Assembly: GCF_004323635.1 (NCBI RefSeq)
Contig: NZ_CP036515.1
Location: 3,659,501 to 3,723,500, forward strand
Length of the DNA: 64,000 nt
Direction: 5' to 3'
DNA from: Lichenihabitans psoromatis
GTDB lineage: Bacteria; Pseudomonadota; Alphaproteobacteria; Rhizobiales; Beijerinckiaceae
Shown here one piece after another: positions 8,778 through 18,172 of the stretch. The notes under the pieces were generated by a model that did no database searches, was not told the origin of the DNA, and saw nothing but the letters and a program-made list of their open reading frames with translations. Position numbers and translations under genes: made by a program. The first letter of the stretch is position 1, and the number at the start of each line of letters is the position of its first letter.

Positions 8778-11380
8778 TGGAGCGGCATGGCAGCCCCCTT
8801 CAGATCCGCTGTGGCAAGTTTCTGGCGGCGCTCGGACTATTGATCCTGTTGGCGGCCGGACTGTCGGCATCCGGCGGTCACGCTGAGGCAGCGGCACTCG
8901 ATCCAAAATCACCGACGGTCGCCGGCACTCAAGCCGCCGCCGAGCCTGCAAAGGCCGACCGTCTCGTGGTCGAGGCGAAACAGCTCACCTACGATCGTGA
9001 CAAGAATGTCGTGACGGCCGAGGGCAATGTTCAGCTCTACTATCAGGGCCGCATCCTCGAAGCCGACAAAGTTACCTATGACCGCACCAGCAGTCGCGTT
9101 TTTGCGACCGGCAATGCGAAGCTGACCGAAACCGACGGCACCGTCGCCTATGGCGACCGGTTTGACCTCACCGACGATTTCAAGAGCGGTTTCATCGATA
9201 GCCTGAGTGCGATCACCAAGGACAAGACCTATTTCACCGCACCACGCGGCGAGCGCAGCGCCGGCGAAACGGCGGTCTTTGACAAGGGAACCTACACGGC
9301 CTGCGCGCCCTGTAAGGAACATCCCGAGCGGCCGCCGTTATGGCAGCTGAAGGCTATGAAGATCATCCACAACAAAGAAGAAAAGATGATCTATTTCGAG
9401 GACGCGAGCTTCGAGTTCCTCGGCGTTCCGATCGCCTATCTGCCCTATCTTTCGACGCCCGACCCGACCGTAACCCGCAAGACCGGCTTTTTGGCCCCCG
9501 GCTACGTCTATGAATCACGCCTCGGCTTTGGTGCGTCTGTTCCGTATTTCTTCAATCTCGCGCCGAACTACGATCTGACCGTGACGCCGACCTTCCTGTC
9601 CAAGCAGGGCGTCCTGGGCCAGGTCGAGTGGCGTCAGCGCATGATGTCCGGCTCGTATAACATTCGCGCCACCGGCATCGACCAGCTCGATCCCGGCCAA
9701 TTCGATGCCCAGCCCTACGGCACGGGCCGCCGCGAATTGCGCGGCTCGATCGAGACGGCGGGCAAGTTCTTCATCAACGAGCAGTGGAAATACGGCTGGG
9801 ACCTCTCCCTGTTCAGCGACAAATACTTCTTCCAGGATTACAAAATCCGCAGCGAGAGCCTGACGACCGACTACATCAAGGAGTCGATCTCGACCGTTTA
9901 CCTGACGGGCCAGGGTGATCGCAGCTATTTCGATCTGCGCGGCTATCGCATTCAGGGTCTGTCGGAATACGACTTCAACAAGCAGCAGCCGCTTGTTCTT
10001 CCGGTGCTCGACTACAACCGGACCATCGGGCTTGCGCCTGAGAAGACCTATGGGGTTGGTGGCGAAGTCAAGATCGACCTCAACTTCACGGCGATCTCGC
10101 GCACCGCAGCCGATTACCAATCGACCGGCGTTCGTCTTCTCGACAAAGCCTTCGCGCTCTACGATGTTTGCCCGACGTCGCTGACACCCAATCCGGCCCT
10201 GCCGAACTTCAAGCCGCCGAACTGCTTCATTCGCGGCGTGGGCGGCGATTATGATCGGGCCTCGGCACAGGTCTCCTGGCAGCGCAAATTCATCGATCCA
10301 TTCGGCGAGGTGTGGACGCCTTTCGCCTTCGTGCGGGTCGACACCTCCTGGCTCGCCTTGAACAAGAGCGACACCTTTACGTTCACGAGCGCCGGGGGCT
10401 TCTCCGAAATCTCGAACGCGGATCAATCGAACTTCTTCGGATCGAAGAACGACTCTTTCTATGGCCGTGCTATGCCTGGGATCGGCCTCGAATATCGCTA
10501 TCCGTTCGTGGCCTCGACGGGCTGGGCGACGCATCTTTTCGAACCGATCGCGCAGATCGTCGCTCGACCGAGCGAGTTGCATGCGGGTGATCTGCCGAAC
10601 GAGGATGCTCAAAGCCTCGTGTTCGACGATACGACCCTGTTCGAATGGAACAAGTTCTCCGGCTACGACCGAACTGAAGGCGGCGTGAGAGCCAATGTCG
10701 GCGGTCAATATACGATGACGTTCAATTCAGGGATGTCGGTCAATGCCCTGTTCGGGCAGTCCTTCCAAGTCGCTGGGCTGAACTCCTACGCGATTAGCGA
10801 TGTGGCCAACGTCAGCGCCGAATCGGGACTTGCGACGGCTCGCTCGGACTACGTCGGTCGCGTCGCCGTGAACCTGAACCAAGATTTCTCGTTCATCGCG
10901 CGGAGCCGTTTCAGCGAGAAAGACTTCACGCCGGAATCGATCGACGTGATCGCCAACGCGAAATTTGGGGCGACCACCGGATCGATCCAGTATTCGCGAT
11001 ATGCGGCGCAGACGTTGATCGGCTACCCCTATCGTCGTGAAGGCATTTTGTTCTCCGGACGATACGACTTCCTCGATCACTACTTCCTCAAGGGGAGCGC
11101 CACGATCGACCTCAACCCCTATAAGTACGATACGGCGACTGGCCTTTATGATCTTAAGCTGGGGAGCCCCGCGCTGTCGGTTCTCGGACTTGGTGTCGGC
11201 TACAACGATGATTGTACGACCGTGAGCGTGAATTACAGCCGAAGCTACACCGACTCGGCTGGCGTGAGGGGCCTCGACCAGACCGTCTTGTTGCAACTGA
11301 CCCTCCGGACATTGGCGCAAGGCAAGGTGCAGACCGGCGTCGGTGGGGCTCAAACCGTGCAGGACGGCATTTACAAGTAG
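8777..11380 (+). CDS. lptD: LPS-assembly outer membrane protein LptD
   Basis: Outer-membrane beta barrel that, with LptE, inserts LPS into the outer leaflet. The 867-residue precursor has a signal peptide (residues 1 to about 35, FLAALGLLILLAAGLSASGGHA), an LptA-like OstA domain (about 60-160, VEAKQLTYDRDKNVVTAEG) and the LptD C-terminal barrel covering most of the rest, with the conserved IAYLPYLSTPDPTVTRKTGFL segment at its entry, at about residues 215-240. Cys residues are few, so the disulfide pattern of E. coli LptD is not obviously kept. The ATG at 8777 overlaps the lptG stop; the same frame is open far upstream but only inside lptG. Confidence 0.95.
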   Translation: MERHGSPLQIRCGKFLAALGLLILLAAGLSASGGHAEAAALDPKSPTVAGTQAAAEPAKADRLVVEAKQLTYDRDKNVVTAEGNVQLYYQGRILEADKVTYDRTSSRVFATGNAKLTETDGTVAYGDRFDLTDDFKSGFIDSLSAITKDKTYFTAPRGERSAGETAVFDKGTYTACAPCKEHPERPPLWQLKAMKIIHNKEEKMIYFEDASFEFLGVPIAYLPYLSTPDPTVTRKTGFLAPGYVYESRLGFGASVPYFFNLAPNYDLTVTPTFLSKQGVLGQVEWRQRMMSGSYNIRATGIDQLDPGQFDAQPYGTGRRELRGSIETAGKFFINEQWKYGWDLSLFSDKYFFQDYKIRSESLTTDYIKESISTVYLTGQGDRSYFDLRGYRIQGLSEYDFNKQQPLVLPVLDYNRTIGLAPEKTYGVGGEVKIDLNFTAISRTAADYQSTGVRLLDKAFALYDVCPTSLTPNPALPNFKPPNCFIRGVGGDYDRASAQVSWQRKFIDPFGEVWTPFAFVRVDTSWLALNKSDTFTFTSAGGFSEISNADQSNFFGSKNDSFYGRAMPGIGLEYRYPFVASTGWATHLFEPIAQIVARPSELHAGDLPNEDAQSLVFDDTTLFEWNKFSGYDRTEGGVRANVGGQYTMTFNSGMSVNALFGQSFQVAGLNSYAISDVANVSAESGLATARSDYVGRVAVNLNQDFSFIARSRFSEKDFTPESIDVIANAKFGATTGSIQYSRYAAQTLIGYPYRREGILFSGRYDFLDHYFLKGSATIDLNPYKYDTATGLYDLKLGSPALSVLGLGVGYNDDCTTVSVNYSRSYTDSAGVRGLDQTVLLQLTLRTLAQGKVQTGVGGAQTVQDGIYK

Positions 11381-11610
11381 AGTGCCGTTTAGGCCGGCAA
11401 CGCCTTTGCGGTGTCGTATTCAAGCCTTAAACTTTCAGCGAAATATCGTCGATTCGCTTGCAATTCGATCTCGCGATACACGGGGCGTGGTCGACAGCGT
11501 CCCTATGTGCTGCTTGGTTGTTTGCTTCGGTGTAGGTCGCTGCGAGCGACCGGCTTCTGTCAAAGCCTTGCGGCGCTTGGCTGATGTGCTTTTCTGCTCA
11601 TAGGACACCC

Positions 11611-12540
11611 ATGCTCATGTCGCGTTCGGTTCCCACCATCGGTACTCTAGCGGTTGCGGCTGTGGCTTTGGGATGGTGTTGGATAGGGTCGGCGGCGCCG
11701 GCCTCGGCTCAGGCGATCGCCGCCATCGTCAACGGCGACCCGATCACCACGTCTGATGTCGACGAGCAGATGAAATTTCTTCGCATCATCAAGAAGCCGG
11801 CTTCGCGTGCGGATGCCTTGGAGGATCTCGTCGCCGACCGCATCAAGCTGCGCGAAGCCAACAAATATGGGATCGACGCGAGTGATTCCGATCTGAGCCA
11901 GACGCTGAACCGGGTGGCGTCCGCGGCGAAAATGCAGCCACAAGCGCTGGCCAACTCGCTGCAGGCCGCCAAGGGTAATACGGATATTATCCGCCAGCAT
12001 CTCCGCGCCGTCGCGGCCTGGAACAATTACGTCCGCAATCGCAACAAGGCGCTGAACGTCAGCGAGGAAGAGATTACTGCGGCTTTGGCCAAGAGCACGT
12101 CTGCCGGTAAAGAATCGGCGGATTACACGTTGCAGCAGGTGGTCTTCGTTGTGCCGAGCGGCGCGAGCGCTGGCGTCCTTGAAGGACGTATGCGGGAAGC
12201 CCAGGCGTTGCGGTCGCGCTTTCAGGATTGTGCGAGCGGCTTGCCGCTGGCCCGCTCGCTCCCCGACGTCGGGATCAAGCCGGCCGTGACACGCAACGCA
12301 AGCGCGCTCTCGGCCAAGACCCGGGAGACGCTGGATCAGACGCCAAAGGGCAGGCTGACAGCACCGGAGCGGTCGGCCTCGGGCATCGAGATGATCGCCG
12401 TCTGTGGCCGTGACGACGAGGCGGATCGGACGACGGTGCGCGACAACATTCAGGCTGATCTGATCACCGAACGCTTGTCGAAGATTGCCGATCGCATGTA
12501 CCAGGATTTGCGAAAGACCGCCGTCGTCGAAAAGCATTGA
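11611..12540 (+). CDS. SurA-like periplasmic chaperone, short form
   Basis: Probable periplasmic chaperone for outer-membrane proteins. The 309 residues start with a signal peptide ending at ASAQA, followed by a SurA N-terminal chaperone domain (IAAIVNGDPITTSDVDEQMKFL, about residues 34-170). The rest is shorter than in E. coli SurA (428 residues, two parvulin domains) and contains at most one divergent parvulin-like domain without obvious catalytic motifs. Gene position between lptD and pdxA is that of surA in many proteobacteria. A 230-base gap separates it from lptD and contains a perfect 7-bp hairpin with a three-base loop at 11535-11551 but no T-run. Start chosen at 11611; an ATG at 11617 is also possible. 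Confidence 0.8.
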   Translation: MLMSRSVPTIGTLAVAAVALGWCWIGSAAPASAQAIAAIVNGDPITTSDVDEQMKFLRIIKKPASRADALEDLVADRIKLREANKYGIDASDSDLSQTLNRVASAAKMQPQALANSLQAAKGNTDIIRQHLRAVAAWNNYVRNRNKALNVSEEEITAALAKSTSAGKESADYTLQQVVFVVPSGASAGVLEGRMREAQALRSRFQDCASGLPLARSLPDVGIKPAVTRNASALSAKTRETLDQTPKGRLTAPERSASGIEMIAVCGRDDEADRTTVRDNIQADLITERLSKIADRMYQDLRKTAVVEKH

Positions 12541-12545
12541 CGGTT

Positions 12546-13586
12546 ATGTCAGCATTGCCGCTGCCGATCGCTCTAACGCAGGGCGATCCGTCGGGAATCG
12601 GGCCCGACCTGACCTTGTCGGCCTGGATGCGTCGCACTGGTGAGACGGTGCCGTTCTATGTCGTCGCAGATCCCGCCCTGCTGGCAAAGCGTGCAGAGTT
12701 GCTCGGGCTCGATGTCGAGATCGTCGAGACGACCCCGGCTGATGCGGCAGGTTTGTTCAGCTCACGCCTGCCGGTGGTCCCTTTGAGCAGGCGCGTCAGC
12801 GGTTCGCCGGGCCAGCCGTGCGTCGAGGACGCGGCTGGAACAATCGAGGCGATCGAGACGGCGGTTCAGCATGTCCGCTCCGGCCTCGCCGCAGCGGTGG
12901 TGACCAATCCGATCGCCAAAAGCGTGCTCTATGCTTCGGGTTTCGCCCATCCTGGCCATACTGAATTTCTCGGCGAACTCGCAGCACGGTTCTGGAATGT
13001 GCCGCGTCCCCTGGCCGTCATGATGATCTGGTCGGACATGCTGGCGGTCGTGCCTGTTACGATCCACATCGCCCTTGCGGATGTGCAGGCCGGGCTCTCC
13101 GGCTCGTTGATCGAAGCGACCGCTCGGATCGTCGATCACGATTGCCGGCTACGCTTCGGCATCGGAAAGCCGCGGCTGGCTTGTGCCGGGCTCAACCCTC
13201 ACGCGGGTGAAGGGGGCAGCATGGGCCGCGATGAGATCGACATGATCATTCCGGCCCTCGAGGCCCTCCGTGCGAGCGGCATCGACATCACGGGACCGTT
13301 TCCGGCCGATACGCTCTTCACGTCCGCGGCGCGCCCTGGCTATGACGTTGCCCTCGCGATGTATCATGATCAGGCTTTGATCCCGATTAAGACACTGGCG
13401 TTCGACGAGGCCGTCAACGTGACGCTTGGTCTGCCGTTCATCCGAACGTCGCCGGACCATGGCACGGCCTTCGACATCGCTGGTCGTGGGATAGCACGCG
13501 ACACCAGCCTCGTTGCGGCCCTGGCACTCGCGGGTCGGCTTGCCGTGCAGGAACGAGCCGGCTTGTCGCCTGGCTCCCTCGTTTGA
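12546..13586 (+). CDS. pdxA: 4-hydroxythreonine-4-phosphate dehydrogenase
   Basis: Oxidises 4-phosphohydroxy-L-threonine in the DXP-dependent pathway to pyridoxal 5'-phosphate. The 346 residues contain the PdxA signatures: GDPSGIGPD near the N-terminus, [17 protein letters not shown], the metal-binding His in MYHDQALIP and [12 protein letters not shown] near the C-terminus. ATG at 12546 lies five bases after the surA-like stop; an in-frame TTG at 12537 is less likely. Its stop overlaps the rsmA start as TTGA. Confidence 0.95.
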   Translation: MSALPLPIALTQGDPSGIGPDLTLSAWMRRTGETVPFYVVADPALLAKRAELLGLDVEIVETTPADAAGLFSSRLPVVPLSRRVSGSPGQPCVEDAAGTIEAIETAVQHVRSGLAAAVVTNPIAKSVLYASGFAHPGHTEFLGELAARFWNVPRPLAVMMIWSDMLAVVPVTIHIALADVQAGLSGSLIEATARIVDHDCRLRFGIGKPRLACAGLNPHAGEGGSMGRDEIDMIIPALEALRASGIDITGPFPADTLFTSAARPGYDVALAMYHDQALIPIKTLAFDEAVNVTLGLPFIRTSPDHGTAFDIAGRGIARDTSLVAALALAGRLAVQERAGLSPGSLV

Positions 13587-14491
13587 CCCTGCTGCCGGAC
13601 GATGTTGAGCGTGAGACGGCCGATGGCCTCCCTCCCTTGCGGGAGGTCGTCAGAATGCACGGGCTCGACGCCAAAAAAACGCTTGGTCAGAATTTTCTCT
13701 TCGACCTCAACCTGACCGGCAAGATCGCACGCGCCGCCGGCCCGCTCGAGGGGCAGACCGTGTTTGAAGTCGGCCCGGGGCCAGGTGGGCTGACCCGCGC
13801 CTTGCTGCTGGCCGGCGCGTCTCATGTGATCGCGGTTGAGCGCGACAAGCGCTGCCTTCCGGCTCTAGCCGAGATTGAAGCTCACTACCCCGGTCGCCTG
13901 ACCATCATCGAGGGCGATGCGCTAACGCTCGACCCGGCCGTCCTGGCGCGCGGGGTGCCCGGCGGTCGACTAAGGGTCGTGGCCAATCTGCCGTATAATA
14001 TTGGAACGGCCCTGCTGACACGCTGGCTCGAAGCCGAACCCTGGCCGCCGTGGTTCGATCGGCTTGTGCTCATGTTTCAGCGTGAGGTCGGCGAACGGAT
14101 CGTCGCGGGGGTGGAGGATCGCGCCGAATATGGTCGGCTCGGCGTTCTCTGCGGCTGGCGGACCGAGGCTCGCATGCTATTCGACGTGCCACCCCAAGCC
14201 TTTACGCCGCCGCCAAAAATCATGTCCTCAGTCGTCGAGTTACGGCCGCGCGATGTGCCCTTGCCATGTTCGGGGTCTGATCTGGCGGCCGTCACGCTGG
14301 CGGCCTTCGGGCAGCGTCGGAAGATGCTGCGGCAGTCGTTGAAATCGTTGTCGCTGCATGGCGGCCCGATCGATGTGCCGCTTATGCTGGAGCAGACTGG
14401 CCTCGATGGATCGACCCGCGCCGAGGAAATCGACATCGCAGGCTTTGTCGCTCTCGCGCGTGTCTACGGTGAGATGTCGCGCCGACGTTGA
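13583..14491 (+). CDS. rsmA: 16S rRNA (adenine1518/1519-N6)-dimethyltransferase
   Basis: KsgA/RsmA dimethylates two adjacent adenines in helix 45 of 16S rRNA late in 30S assembly, using SAM. The 302-residue protein shows SAM motif [11 protein letters not shown] (about residues 53-62), the acidic motif II VERD and the catalytic NLPYNIGT. The TTG start at 13583, overlapping the pdxA stop, is needed for full length and yields the normal N-terminus before [13 protein letters not shown]. It is the last gene of the lpt-surA-pdxA-rsmA run and is convergent with gmk (four bases apart). Confidence 0.95.
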   Translation: MTLLPDDVERETADGLPPLREVVRMHGLDAKKTLGQNFLFDLNLTGKIARAAGPLEGQTVFEVGPGPGGLTRALLLAGASHVIAVERDKRCLPALAEIEAHYPGRLTIIEGDALTLDPAVLARGVPGGRLRVVANLPYNIGTALLTRWLEAEPWPPWFDRLVLMFQREVGERIVAGVEDRAEYGRLGVLCGWRTEARMLFDVPPQAFTPPPKIMSSVVELRPRDVPLPCSGSDLAAVTLAAFGQRRKMLRQSLKSLSLHGGPIDVPLMLEQTGLDGSTRAEEIDIAGFVALARVYGEMSRRR

Positions 14492-14495
14492 TCCG

Positions 14496-15152
14496 CTATT
14501 CGCGCAGCAACGTCGCAACGAAAGCGGAAACGCCGGTCTCGACCCTTACGCGCTTCAGTCGCTCGGCCGTTAAAATATCCAGCACATCCGTGAAGGTCTT
14601 CTGCAGGTCGTCGTTGATCAGCACGTAATCATAGGCCGTCCAGCGCGCGATCTCGTTTCGCGCATTGGTCAGGCGTTGCTCGATGACATCGGCCTGGTCC
14701 TCGGCGCGCCGCTCGAGACGGGCCCGCAACTCCCGCATGGAGGGCGGCAGAATGAAGATCGTGACGACATCTGCCGGGGCCTTGCTCCGAACCTGCTGCG
14801 TGCCCTGGTAATCGATATCGAACAGCACATCTCGGCCAGCCGCGATCACGTCTTCGACCGGGCCGCGGGGTGTTCCATAGAAGTTGCCGTGAACCTCTGC
14901 CGATTCCAGAAGATCGTCGTGATCGCGCAAGGCCTGAAACCGCTCGTGCGTGACGAAATGGTAGTGGATCCCGTCAGCTTCACTCGACCGCCGAGCCCGC
15001 GTCGTCACCGAAACCGACAGCGTGAGATCCGATTCCTTCTTTTGCAACAGCATGCGGGTCAGGGTCGTCTTGCCGGCTCCTGACGGTGACGAGAGGATCA
15101 GCATCAAGCCACGACGCTTGAGAAGGGCTGGATGGTGCTGACCGAGCGGCAT
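14496..15152 (-). CDS. gmk: Guanylate kinase
   Basis: Phosphorylates GMP to GDP with ATP. The 218 residues contain the P-loop SSPSGAGKTTL (about residues 20-30), the GMP-binding SVTTRARRSSE and the following HYHFV and GNFYGTP segments. Start at 15152 (MPLGQHHPALLKRRG) is the family-like choice; the frame stays open far upstream through the YicC-family gene and that part is not real. It lies eight bases downstream of the YicC gene, probably in one transcript from fabF or mltG onward. Confidence 0.95.
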   Translation of the reverse strand: MPLGQHHPALLKRRGLMLILSSPSGAGKTTLTRMLLQKKESDLTLSVSVTTRARRSSEADGIHYHFVTHERFQALRDHDDLLESAEVHGNFYGTPRGPVEDVIAAGRDVLFDIDYQGTQQVRSKAPADVVTIFILPPSMRELRARLERRAEDQADVIEQRLTNARNEIARWTAYDYVLINDDLQKTFTDVLDILTAERLKRVRVETGVSAFVATLLRE

Positions 15153-15160
15153 GAGGTTCT

Positions 15161-16036
15161 CTATTCCAGATTTTGGATTTGTTCGCGAAATTGCTCGATC
15201 CGATGGCGAAGGTCCAGCCCGATCCCGGTCAGAGCCGCATCGTTTGACTTGGCACAGAGCGTGTTGGCCTCGCGGCCAAGTTCTTGCGCCAGAAAATCCA
15301 GCTTTCGACCGACGATGCCGCCGTCGGTGATCAGGTCCAAGGCGGCGCGGTGGTGAATGCGAAGCCGATCGAGCTCCTCGCGGATGTCGGCCCGCGCCGC
15401 CTGCATCACGGCTTCCTGATGCAGGCGGTTCGGATCGAGCGCCGGAACCGCATCGATCAACCCTCGCACTGCTTCGACCAGTCGGTCGAAGACCGCCTCG
15501 ACGCCGCGCCCGGGCGCATCCTCGGCGGCCGTAGTCAAGGCTGCGATGTCGCTCAGTTGCGCCAGCAGAACACTCCGAAGACCAGAGCCCTCGGCGACCC
15601 GCGCGGTTTGCAATTGGCCGAGCGTGATCGTCAACACATCGAGCGCCGCACGGTCGATCGTCGCGCGAACGGATGGGTCCTCGGTCGGCTCGGTGAGGTC
15701 GACGACACCCCGAATGCCGAGCAGACCATCCATCGTGACCCGCCCTACCCCGGCGCCCGGTGGCGTAGCGGCGTCGATTGCGGCGATCAACCCGCGCAAA
15801 ATCGCTTCGTCGATCCGGACCACAGGTGGTTGCGGCGGCCGTTGCAACAGCAGCACTGCGTGGCACGTCCCGCGCCCGATCACGGCCGCGATCCGCGCGC
15901 GACATTCAGGTTCGAGTCCGTCGAACCCGTTCGGCAGCCGCACTCTGATGTCGAGCCCCTTACCGTTTACGGTCTTGAGTTCCCAAGCGAGGCTGCCGGC
16001 CACGATCGTCGACGAGGCGCGAGCAAAACCCGTCAT
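15161..16036 (-). CDS. YicC family protein (endoribonuclease family)
   Basis: Member of the YicC family, recently linked to RNA turnover in bacteria. The 291-residue protein begins MTGFARASS, the invariant family N-terminus, and ends with the conserved DFLAQELGREANTL region and a helix resembling QFREQIQNLE. The start at 16036 is chosen for that reason. A TTG at 16096 that overlaps the mltG stop (TTGA) would add 20 residues. Context (mltG upstream, gmk downstream) matches the common alphaproteobacterial arrangement. Confidence 0.88.
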   Translation of the reverse strand: MTGFARASSTIVAGSLAWELKTVNGKGLDIRVRLPNGFDGLEPECRARIAAVIGRGTCHAVLLLQRPPQPPVVRIDEAILRGLIAAIDAATPPGAGVGRVTMDGLLGIRGVVDLTEPTEDPSVRATIDRAALDVLTITLGQLQTARVAEGSGLRSVLLAQLSDIAALTTAAEDAPGRGVEAVFDRLVEAVRGLIDAVPALDPNRLHQEAVMQAARADIREELDRLRIHHRAALDLITDGGIVGRKLDFLAQELGREANTLCAKSNDAALTGIGLDLRHRIEQFREQIQNLE

Positions 16037-16092
16037 GCTGGCGAGTGTCGTCGCTGTCGATCGCTCGCCCGACTGGCTTGCCTCGAGCGAGG

Positions 16093-17913
16093 TCAATTGA
16101 CGGAGGTCGCGAGGGGAACGACGGGCGGCAGCGCGCGGATGGTCGGGACGATCTTGGCCGAGCTCAGGTCATAGCTCTTGTCGCGTAGAGGATCGAAGGC
16201 GGTCCCTTCGGAGGCATCGATGATGGAGCCTTTCCCGAAGCGCCGGTTTGATATCGGCGGTGAATTGTCGTTTGGGGTATCGAGCGAGACGGCACCGGGC
16301 TGTGGTTGTCGATCGTTCGACGTCTGAAGCCCGTAAGCGCGAGCGCGAGCCTTCTGGTCGGCCAATTGCTGCGCCGAAACCGGGAATGTGGCCATCGAGC
16401 CGGTTGCGGACTGTGCGGGATCGGCGACATAGCCGCCCTCATCGAGATCCGCATCGCCGACACCGGCTTTGGATCGCACCCCAGCAACCTCAATATCGAG
16501 TTCGTCAAAATTACCGTTTGGGGCATAGGCATTAGCGGTTGCCGGCTTTGTCGACAGCGGTGTCGAAGGCGCGGCGTCGAAACCCTTGAACGGAAAAGCA
16601 GCAAGACGGGAGGGTTGCGGCGACAGTGCCGTCGCCAATGTGCCGCTCGGAAGCTCGCCATAGACGGTCTCACCGCCATTGTTGTCGCTCCGCTGATTGC
16701 TCCGCGGCGCAACCGCGCCGGCTGGGACAGGCGCCGTGACCTTGTCGGCATCGGGCGAGACCTTGTCCTTCGCATCCTTCTCGATCTGCCTCCAACGCAA
16801 CACGTTCGCGCGGTGCTGATCGAGATTGTCCGCGAAAGCATGCCCACCAGTTCCGTCGGCAACGAAATACAGCTCCTTGGTCCGGGACGGGCTCGCGACA
16901 GCCTCGAGCGCGGCCTTACCCGGATTAGCGATCGGGCCAGGGGGCAGGCCCGTGATCGCATAGGTGTTATACGGCGTTTTCTGTTCGAGCTCGCTCTTGA
17001 GAATACCACGCCCGAGCGTGCCTTTGCCGCCGACAAGGCCGTAAACGATTGTCGGATCCGATTGCAGAGGCATGTTGCGGACAAGCCGGTTGACGAAAAC
17101 ACCGGCGACGCGCGGTCGCTCGTCGGCGCGACCCGTTTCCTTCTCGACAATCGACGCGAGGGTGACGAGTTCGTAGGGCGAGCGGATCGGCGTATCGGGT
17201 GAGCGGCGTGCCCAAACATCCGCCAGAATCTTTTTCTGCTCGGCCTGCATGTTGCGGATCACCTGATCGCGCGTCGTGCCCCGCGCGAATTTGAACGTAT
17301 CGGGCATCAAGGTACCTTCCTTGGGCACCTCCTTGATGTCTCCCGCCAGGACGTCGTCGTCGCGCAGTCGATCGACGACCTGCTCGCTCGTGAGCCCCTC
17401 GGGAATCGTGATGGAATGCAGGATCTGCTTACCCGACACGAGCGTATCGATCACGTCACGCAAGCTGGCCGCCTGCTTGAACATATATTCGCCGGCCTTG
17501 ACCTTGCCGCGATTGCCCTCGATCCAAAGCGCCGCCGTCATCAAGGGTCGGCTTTCGACGACGCCCTCATCAGCCAATTGATCGACGATGCCGGACACAT
17601 CCGTTCCGGGCGCGATCGTCACGGCTTTATCGGCCGGCAGAGGTCCGGGCGTGTTGATGCGCTGTTCGCCAAGCGACCACGCGACCGCAAGAGCAATGGC
17701 GGCGATGCCGATGAAAGACAGGAGCCCGCTCGCGATGCCGACGATGGGCCGGCGGCGCTTGTTTTGCGGGGGCTGCGGCGGCTGAGGCACGTCATCAGGC
17801 TGCAAGGCTTCGCGCGGGCTTCGAAGCGAACGGCGCCCCCCGAAGCTCGATCGTCTCTCGGCCGGACCCTGCGTTGGCGATGTTGGATCTTTCGGAGTGT
17901 CGACCATCATCAA
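16093..17913 (-). CDS. mltG: Endolytic murein transglycosylase MltG
   Basis: Inner-membrane lytic transglycosylase that cuts nascent glycan strands and sets their length. The 606 residues have a proline-rich cytoplasmic N-terminus, one membrane helix (about 57-79), a LysM-like segment (APGTDVSGIVDQL onward) and the YceG/MltG domain with catalytic Glu in SIVEKETG (about residue 256) and the family motif MPLQSDPTIVYG. The roughly 200 C-terminal residues after the catalytic domain are low-complexity (Pro/Ala/Ser/Asp-rich) and longer than in E. coli MltG (340 residues); such tails are seen in Hyphomicrobiales. It follows fabF after a 259-base gap with no visible gene. Confidence 0.92.
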   Translation of the reverse strand: MMMVDTPKDPTSPTQGPAERRSSFGGRRSLRSPREALQPDDVPQPPQPPQNKRRRPIVGIASGLLSFIGIAAIALAVAWSLGEQRINTPGPLPADKAVTIAPGTDVSGIVDQLADEGVVESRPLMTAALWIEGNRGKVKAGEYMFKQAASLRDVIDTLVSGKQILHSITIPEGLTSEQVVDRLRDDDVLAGDIKEVPKEGTLMPDTFKFARGTTRDQVIRNMQAEQKKILADVWARRSPDTPIRSPYELVTLASIVEKETGRADERPRVAGVFVNRLVRNMPLQSDPTIVYGLVGGKGTLGRGILKSELEQKTPYNTYAITGLPPGPIANPGKAALEAVASPSRTKELYFVADGTGGHAFADNLDQHRANVLRWRQIEKDAKDKVSPDADKVTAPVPAGAVAPRSNQRSDNNGGETVYGELPSGTLATALSPQPSRLAAFPFKGFDAAPSTPLSTKPATANAYAPNGNFDELDIEVAGVRSKAGVGDADLDEGGYVADPAQSATGSMATFPVSAQQLADQKARARAYGLQTSNDRQPQPGAVSLDTPNDNSPPISNRRFGKGSIIDASEGTAFDPLRDKSYDLSSAKIVPTIRALPPVVPLATSVN

Positions 17914-18172
17914 ACCGTGAGTTGCGGATGTGAATATGTAGGGCGCGACCCTAAGGCTTTTGCGCCGCGGCGACTACCGCAAGGTGAACGACGGCATCAC
18001 GGCCTCCGACGGAGATGCGCCGATCCGCCCCGGAACCCTGCAACAACAGCACTGAAAATGTGGCGACGCAGCGACAAACCAGTGAGAGGTCACGAAACGC
18101 TATTGTCATGTTGCAGACTTGTCGCGTGACGGTGGTTCCAGAGAGCCAGGGCGGCACAGCGTCGACGACGTA

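Noticed and set aside
9515..10708. 397-codon minus-strand frame opposite lptD
   Set aside because: Shadow of the lptD barrel region, with no motifs.
15153..15905. Extension of the gmk frame upstream
   Set aside because: Lies inside the YicC-family gene and is Arg-rich without motifs; guanylate kinase is complete from 15152.
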